NCBI GenBank assembly: GCA_002369175.1
Contig: DFES01000169.1
Coordinates: forward strand, 1-8,574
Source: Selenomonadaceae bacterium UBA3796
Lineage (GTDB): Bacteria > Bacillota > Negativicutes > Selenomonadales > Selenomonadaceae
Length of the DNA stretch: 8,574 bases
Direction: 5' to 3'
A program made the position numbers and the translations under genes. Within the stretch, counting starts at the first letter, position 1. Each line of letters begins with the position of its first letter. Of this stretch, positions 5,417-8,574 are shown one piece after another. The notes under the pieces are model-generated. The model did no database searches. It was not told where the DNA came from and was given only the letters and a program-made list of their open reading frames with translations.

Positions 5417-6344
5417 GCTGGCACTCTGGCAGGCCGACTATGTGGCGGAGCGCCTGCGCGGGGAACATCCGGGGCTTCAGGTGGAGAAGAAGCTCATGAC
5501 CACGAAGGGAGATCGCATTCTCCACGCGCCTCTGGCGAAAATCGGCGGAAAGGGGCTCTTTACCAAAGAGTTGGAAACGGCGATGCTGGAAGGTGAGATC
5601 GACATAGCCGTGCACAGTCTCAAGGACATGCCTACGGAAGTTCCCGAAGGCCTTGTGATTTCTGCAGTTACGGAGCGGCTGGATTCCGGGGATGCTCTGG
5701 TGAGCCGGAAGTACACCTCTTTGCGGGAGCTTCCTCCTGGGGCGAAGGTGGGAACCTCATCTCTCCGGCGCAGGGCACAGCTTCTCCATGTCCGTCCGGA
5801 TCTTTCGATTCGGGAGCTGAGGGGAAATGTGAATACGCGTCTCAGGAAACTGGATGAAGGGGAGTTTGATGCCATAGTCCTCGCCGTTGCAGGCCTGAAG
5901 CGATTGGGCTTCGCGGCTCGCATCGCGGAAGTTCTGCCCCGGGAGATCCTTTTGCCTGCAGTGGGACAGGGGGCTCTTGCCATTGAGGTACGGGAAGATG
6001 ATGAGGAAGTCCGGAAACTCGTTGACTTTCTGAACCATGAGGACACGGTGAACTGCGCTAAGGCGGAACGTGCCTTCCTCGCAAGAGTCGAGGGCGGCTG
6101 CCAGGTTCCGGTGGGAGTCTACGCCAGTGCAGCAGATGGGGAGCTTGTTGTCGAAGCCGTGATTGCTTCTCTGGATGGGAAGCGTCTCTATCGGGATAAG
6201 CTGAAAGGCCTTGTGGGAGAGGCCGTGGAATTGGGAAATACATTGGCAGAAAAACTGTTGTCGGACGGCGGGACGGATATCCTTCGCGAATTGGGATTGC
6301 TGGCGGCAGGCGAGGAAACATCCGGGAATGACGTTGTCGGGTGA
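5376..6344 (+). CDS. hemC: Hydroxymethylbilane synthase (porphobilinogen deaminase)
   Basis: A 322-residue enzyme that polymerises four porphobilinogens into 1-hydroxymethylbilane. Family motifs are complete: IGTRSSKLALWQ at the N-terminus, HSLKDMPTE with catalytic Asp84, GTSSLRRRAQL (127-136), LRGNVNTRLRKL (148-159), LPAVGQGALAIE, and VEGGCQVPVG with Cys242, which carries the dipyrromethane cofactor. The start must be TTG 5376: an in-frame TAG lies at 5358-5360, no ATG or GTG occurs between it and the conserved GTRSS motif, and GGGGAG (5360-5365) sits about 10 nt upstream. The first 41 nt overlap hemA in another frame. The stop TGA (6342-6344) lies in the first copy of an 11-bp tandem repeat. 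The product is used by the HemD half of the next gene. Confidence 0.97.
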   Translation: MKKNSIVIGTRSSKLALWQADYVAERLRGEHPGLQVEKKLMTTKGDRILHAPLAKIGGKGLFTKELETAMLEGEIDIAVHSLKDMPTEVPEGLVISAVTERLDSGDALVSRKYTSLRELPPGAKVGTSSLRRRAQLLHVRPDLSIRELRGNVNTRLRKLDEGEFDAIVLAVAGLKRLGFAARIAEVLPREILLPAVGQGALAIEVREDDEEVRKLVDFLNHEDTVNCAKAERAFLARVEGGCQVPVGVYASAADGELVVEAVIASLDGKRLYRDKLKGLVGEAVELGNTLAEKLLSDGGTDILRELGLLAAGEETSGNDVVG

Positions 6345-6363
6345 TAGAGGGATGATAGAGGGA
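6342..6363 (+). repeat. Two tandem copies of an 11-bp unit at the hemC stop codon
   Basis: TGATAGAGGGA occurs twice without interruption at 6342-6352 and 6353-6363. The first copy supplies the hemC stop codon TGA. The rest of the 72-nt gap to the next gene (6345-6416) holds only a weak GGAC/GTCC hairpin (6381-6393) and the Shine-Dalgarno-like GGAGAGG (6398-6404). I see no promoter or strong terminator in it, so transcription probably continues into cobA-hemD. Confidence 0.85.
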
Positions 6364-6416
6364 TTCGGAATGATTTTGAGGGACGGGAAGTCCATGCGGA
6401 GAGGTGTTTTTAAGGA

Positions 6417-7940
6417 ATGTCAGGCATTGTATATCTGATCGGCGCAGGACCGGGGGATCCCGGACTGCTCAGCGTAAAGGCAGCAGACTGCCTCCGGCGA
6501 GCGGAGGTGGTTGTTTATGACCGGCTGGCGGACGAGAAGATCCTGGGATATGCACCGAAGGGAGCGGAGTATATCTATGTGGGCAAAGCCTCCAGCAATC
6601 ATGCCATGAAGCAGGAGGATATCAATCAGCTTTTGGTGGACAAGGCAAAGGAAGGAAAATGTGTCGTGCGTCTCAAGGGCGGCGACCCTTTTGTTTTTGG
6701 CAGGGGAGGAGAAGAAGCGCTTCTTCTGGAAGAAAACGGGCTTTCCTTTGAAATCGTTCCGGGGATTACTTCGGCGATTTCCGTGCCTGCTTATGCGGGG
6801 ATTCCCGTGACACACCGTGGTGTGGCAACTTCCTTTGCCGTCATTACTGGTCATGAGGATCCAACGAAGGGCGCATCCGGCATGCGTTGGGACAAACTGT
6901 CCACAGGGGTGGATACGCTTGTCTTTCTCATGGGGGTGGCGAATCTTCCGCATATTACGAGGGAACTCATGGCGAACGGGCGCGAAGGGGATACTCCGGC
7001 TGCCGTGATCCGATGGGGCACGAAGCCAGAGCAGAACGTGCTCTTGACAACGGTGGGAAGGGCGGCAGAGGATGTGGAAAAAGCCGGATTGAAGCCTCCT
7101 GCCATCTTCATTGTCGGGGAAGTGGTGAGGCTTCGGGAGAAGCTTCGTTGGTTTGACCGCATGGAAACCCATCCCTTCTTTGGAAAAACTGTTCTTGTGA
7201 CGCGGGCAAGGGAACAGGCATCGAAACTCACAGCGGCATTGGAAGCCTTGGGAGCGAAATGCCTGGAGGTTCCCACCATCCGCTTGGCGGATCCCGGAGA
7301 TGATTACCGGGGGGTGGATGGAGCCATTTCCCGCATCGAGGAATATGATTGGGTTATTTTCACGAGCACCAATGGCGTAAGTCGGTTCTTTGGACGGCTG
7401 AATCGTATGAAAAAGGATGCCCGTGCTCTCGGCGGGGTACGAATCGCCGCCATTGGCACGGCAACCGCAGAGGAACTCAAGTCCCATGGCATCCTCGTTG
7501 ATGCTATGCCCCGTGAATTCAGGGCGGAAGGTGTTGTAGAGGCACTCCGGGATAGGGTGGAACCGGGGCATAAGATTCTCATTCCACGTGCACAGGAAGC
7601 CAGGGAGATTCTGCCGGAAAAACTCAGGGAACTCGGAGTGGAAACCGATGTGGTTCCGGTTTATCGAACCGTGGCGGCAGAGGCTGATGGTGAGGCGTTG
7701 CGGAAGAAACTGGCCGGTGGAGAAATCGATTATGTGACCTTTACCAGTTCCTCCACCGTGACGAATCTCTTGGAGCTCATCGGGGATGCCGGAGCACTTC
7801 GAGGTGCGTCAGTGGCCTGCATTGGACCGGTGACAGCGGAAACTTGCCGGAAAAGGGGCATTGAACCGGATATCGTTGCAAAGGAGTACACGATTCCGGG
7901 ATTGGTTGCGTCCATGAAAGGATTTTTGATGGAGGTATGA
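6417..7940 (+). CDS. Bifunctional uroporphyrinogen-III C-methyltransferase / uroporphyrinogen-III synthase (CobA-HemD fusion)
   Basis: A 507-residue two-domain enzyme. Residues 1 to about 245 are the SAM-dependent methyltransferase, converting uroporphyrinogen III to precorrin-2: YLIGAGPGDPGLLSVKA, VVYDRLA, RLKGGDPFVFGRGGEE, VPGITSA, AYAGIPVTHRG, FLMGVANL and VGEVVRL are all intact. Residues about 252-507 are the HemD domain, which cyclises hydroxymethylbilane with D-ring inversion: GKTVLVTRAREQASKL, VIFTSTNGVSRFF, AAIGTATAEEL and FTSSSTVTNLLEL, ending in CIGPVTAETCRKRGI. HemD is poorly conserved in general, so it is identified mainly by these motifs and by fusion context. Start ATG 6417; GGAGAGG (6398-6404) lies upstream, and the adjacent AAGGA is too close to serve alone. 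This fusion is known in many Firmicutes. Joining the two steps would send uroporphyrinogen III straight into the precorrin-2 branch. hemB follows after 11 nt. Confidence 0.96.
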   Translation: MSGIVYLIGAGPGDPGLLSVKAADCLRRAEVVVYDRLADEKILGYAPKGAEYIYVGKASSNHAMKQEDINQLLVDKAKEGKCVVRLKGGDPFVFGRGGEEALLLEENGLSFEIVPGITSAISVPAYAGIPVTHRGVATSFAVITGHEDPTKGASGMRWDKLSTGVDTLVFLMGVANLPHITRELMANGREGDTPAAVIRWGTKPEQNVLLTTVGRAAEDVEKAGLKPPAIFIVGEVVRLREKLRWFDRMETHPFFGKTVLVTRAREQASKLTAALEALGAKCLEVPTIRLADPGDDYRGVDGAISRIEEYDWVIFTSTNGVSRFFGRLNRMKKDARALGGVRIAAIGTATAEELKSHGILVDAMPREFRAEGVVEALRDRVEPGHKILIPRAQEAREILPEKLRELGVETDVVPVYRTVAAEADGEALRKKLAGGEIDYVTFTSSSTVTNLLELIGDAGALRGASVACIGPVTAETCRKRGIEPDIVAKEYTIPGLVASMKGFLMEV

Positions 7941-7951
7941 GGAGGATGTAT

Positions 7952-8574
7952 ATGCAAAAACTTCGCCCGCGCCGCATGCGGATCAGTCCCGCAATACGTT
8001 CCATGGTGCGGGAGACAGCCCTCTCTGTGAAGGATTTTGTCTATCCGATGTTTGTGGTGCCGGGAAGCCGGGTGAAGGATGAGATTCCCAGTATGCCCGG
8101 TTGTTATCATCTGTCTGTGGATCTTGCGGTAGAACTGGCAAAGGAGATTCACGCATTGGGGATTCCTTCGGTGGAGATTTTCGGCCTTCCGGAGTACAAG
8201 GATGAGGTGGGTTCCGGTGCTTGGGACAGGAACAGCCCTGTGCAGCGAGCCATCACAGCTATCAAGGAGGTGGTACCGGAACTGGTCATAGTGGGGGACG
8301 TATGTCTGTGCCAGTATACGAGCCACGGTCATTGCGGGAAGCTCTGCGGCAGGTATGTGGATAACGACGAGACGTTGAAGCTCCTTCAAAGGACAGCCGT
8401 AAGCCAGGCGCAGGCAGGAGCGGATATCGTTGCTCCCTCGGATATGATGGACGGTCGTGTGGCGGCGATTCGCGAGGCACTGGATGATGAGGGGATGACG
8501 AATGTTGCAATCATGTCCTACGCGGTGAAGTATGCTTCCGGCTACTACGGTCCTTTCCGGGATGCGGCGGACAG
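7952..8574 (+). CDS. hemB: Porphobilinogen synthase (delta-aminolevulinate dehydratase), 3' end outside window
   Basis: An open frame runs off the window edge, giving 207 complete codons of a protein usually about 320-330 residues long. It condenses two 5-aminolevulinates to porphobilinogen. The N-terminus RPRRMRISPAIRSMVRET, then YPMFVVPG, IFGLPEYKDEVGSGAW and DVCLCQYTSHGHCG (116-129) are characteristic. Cys118, Cys120 and Cys128 form the zinc triad, so this is the Zn-dependent type and not the Asp-rich Mg type. Lys193 in MSYAVKYASGYYGPFRD is the first active-site lysine; the Schiff-base lysine lies beyond the window. An extra Cys132 follows the triad. Start: ATG 7952 has GGAGG (7941-7945) at 6 nt, while in-frame ATG 7946 abuts that motif and is unlikely. 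It lies 11 nt after cobA-hemD in the same operon. Confidence 0.96.
   Translation, partial: MQKLRPRRMRISPAIRSMVRETALSVKDFVYPMFVVPGSRVKDEIPSMPGCYHLSVDLAVELAKEIHALGIPSVEIFGLPEYKDEVGSGAWDRNSPVQRAITAIKEVVPELVIVGDVCLCQYTSHGHCGKLCGRYVDNDETLKLLQRTAVSQAQAGADIVAPSDMMDGRVAAIREALDDEGMTNVAIMSYAVKYASGYYGPFRDAAD

Noticed and set aside
6211..6438. Small open frame bridging the hemC end and the cobA-hemD start, possible leader peptide
   Set aside because: Most of it overlaps hemC out of frame, its Trp-rich start is a frame artefact, and no SD or attenuator structure accompanies it.
6420..7571. Antisense open frame (383 codons) opposite cobA-hemD
   Set aside because: It lies entirely within a confidently assigned gene, has a His/Pro/Arg-rich composition typical of shadow translation, and shows no motif.

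Overview
The window reads as chromosomal DNA of a diderm Firmicute (class Negativicutes, probably near Selenomonas or a related Selenomonadaceae genus). This is inferred from three things. The heme/siroheme gene set is Firmicutes-like, with a CobA-HemD fusion. The response regulator is close to Bacillus DegU. Yet the window also carries an outer-membrane secretin with a Sec signal peptide, which only makes sense in a cell with an outer membrane. Every gene is on the + strand. I see no insertion sequence, tRNA, rRNA, CRISPR array or prophage gene, and no block of clearly foreign base composition.

Layout. (1) 1-540: the 3' end of pgi (glucose-6-phosphate isomerase), followed by a hairpin plus T-run at 590-621 that probably ends its transcript. 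(2) 652-2618: a two-gene unit, a membrane-anchored PilP/GspC-like protein followed by a compact PilQ/GspD-type secretin. The inner-membrane partners normally found upstream (PilM, PilN, PilO) are not there, because pgi lies directly upstream. (3) 2684-3355: a DegU/NarL-type response regulator with no histidine kinase beside it, closed by a terminator at 3371-3401. (4) 3418 to the window end: a tetrapyrrole operon with an extended -10 promoter candidate and an 11-bp dyad in its leader. The order is precorrin-2 dehydrogenase, hemA, hemC, cobA-hemD fusion, hemB (cut by the window edge).

How the genes work together. HemA makes glutamate-1-semialdehyde from glutamyl-tRNA. The aminomutase HemL is not in the window and may lie just downstream. 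HemB makes porphobilinogen, HemC makes hydroxymethylbilane, and the HemD half of the fusion closes it to uroporphyrinogen III. The CobA half methylates that to precorrin-2, and the first gene of the operon oxidises precorrin-2 to sirohydrochlorin. The visible set therefore points to siroheme and/or anaerobic cobalamin; no hemE or later protoheme gene is seen. The genes are tightly packed, with overlaps of 32 and 41 nt, and hemC is forced to use a TTG start.

The region is mostly ordinary core metabolism. The points most worth a second look are the isolated PilP-secretin pair, the Ala in place of the usual catalytic Asp in the precorrin-2 dehydrogenase, the SD-plus-A8 tract at the start of the PilP-like gene, the overprinted hemA/hemC junction, and the small tandem duplication at the hemC stop codon.
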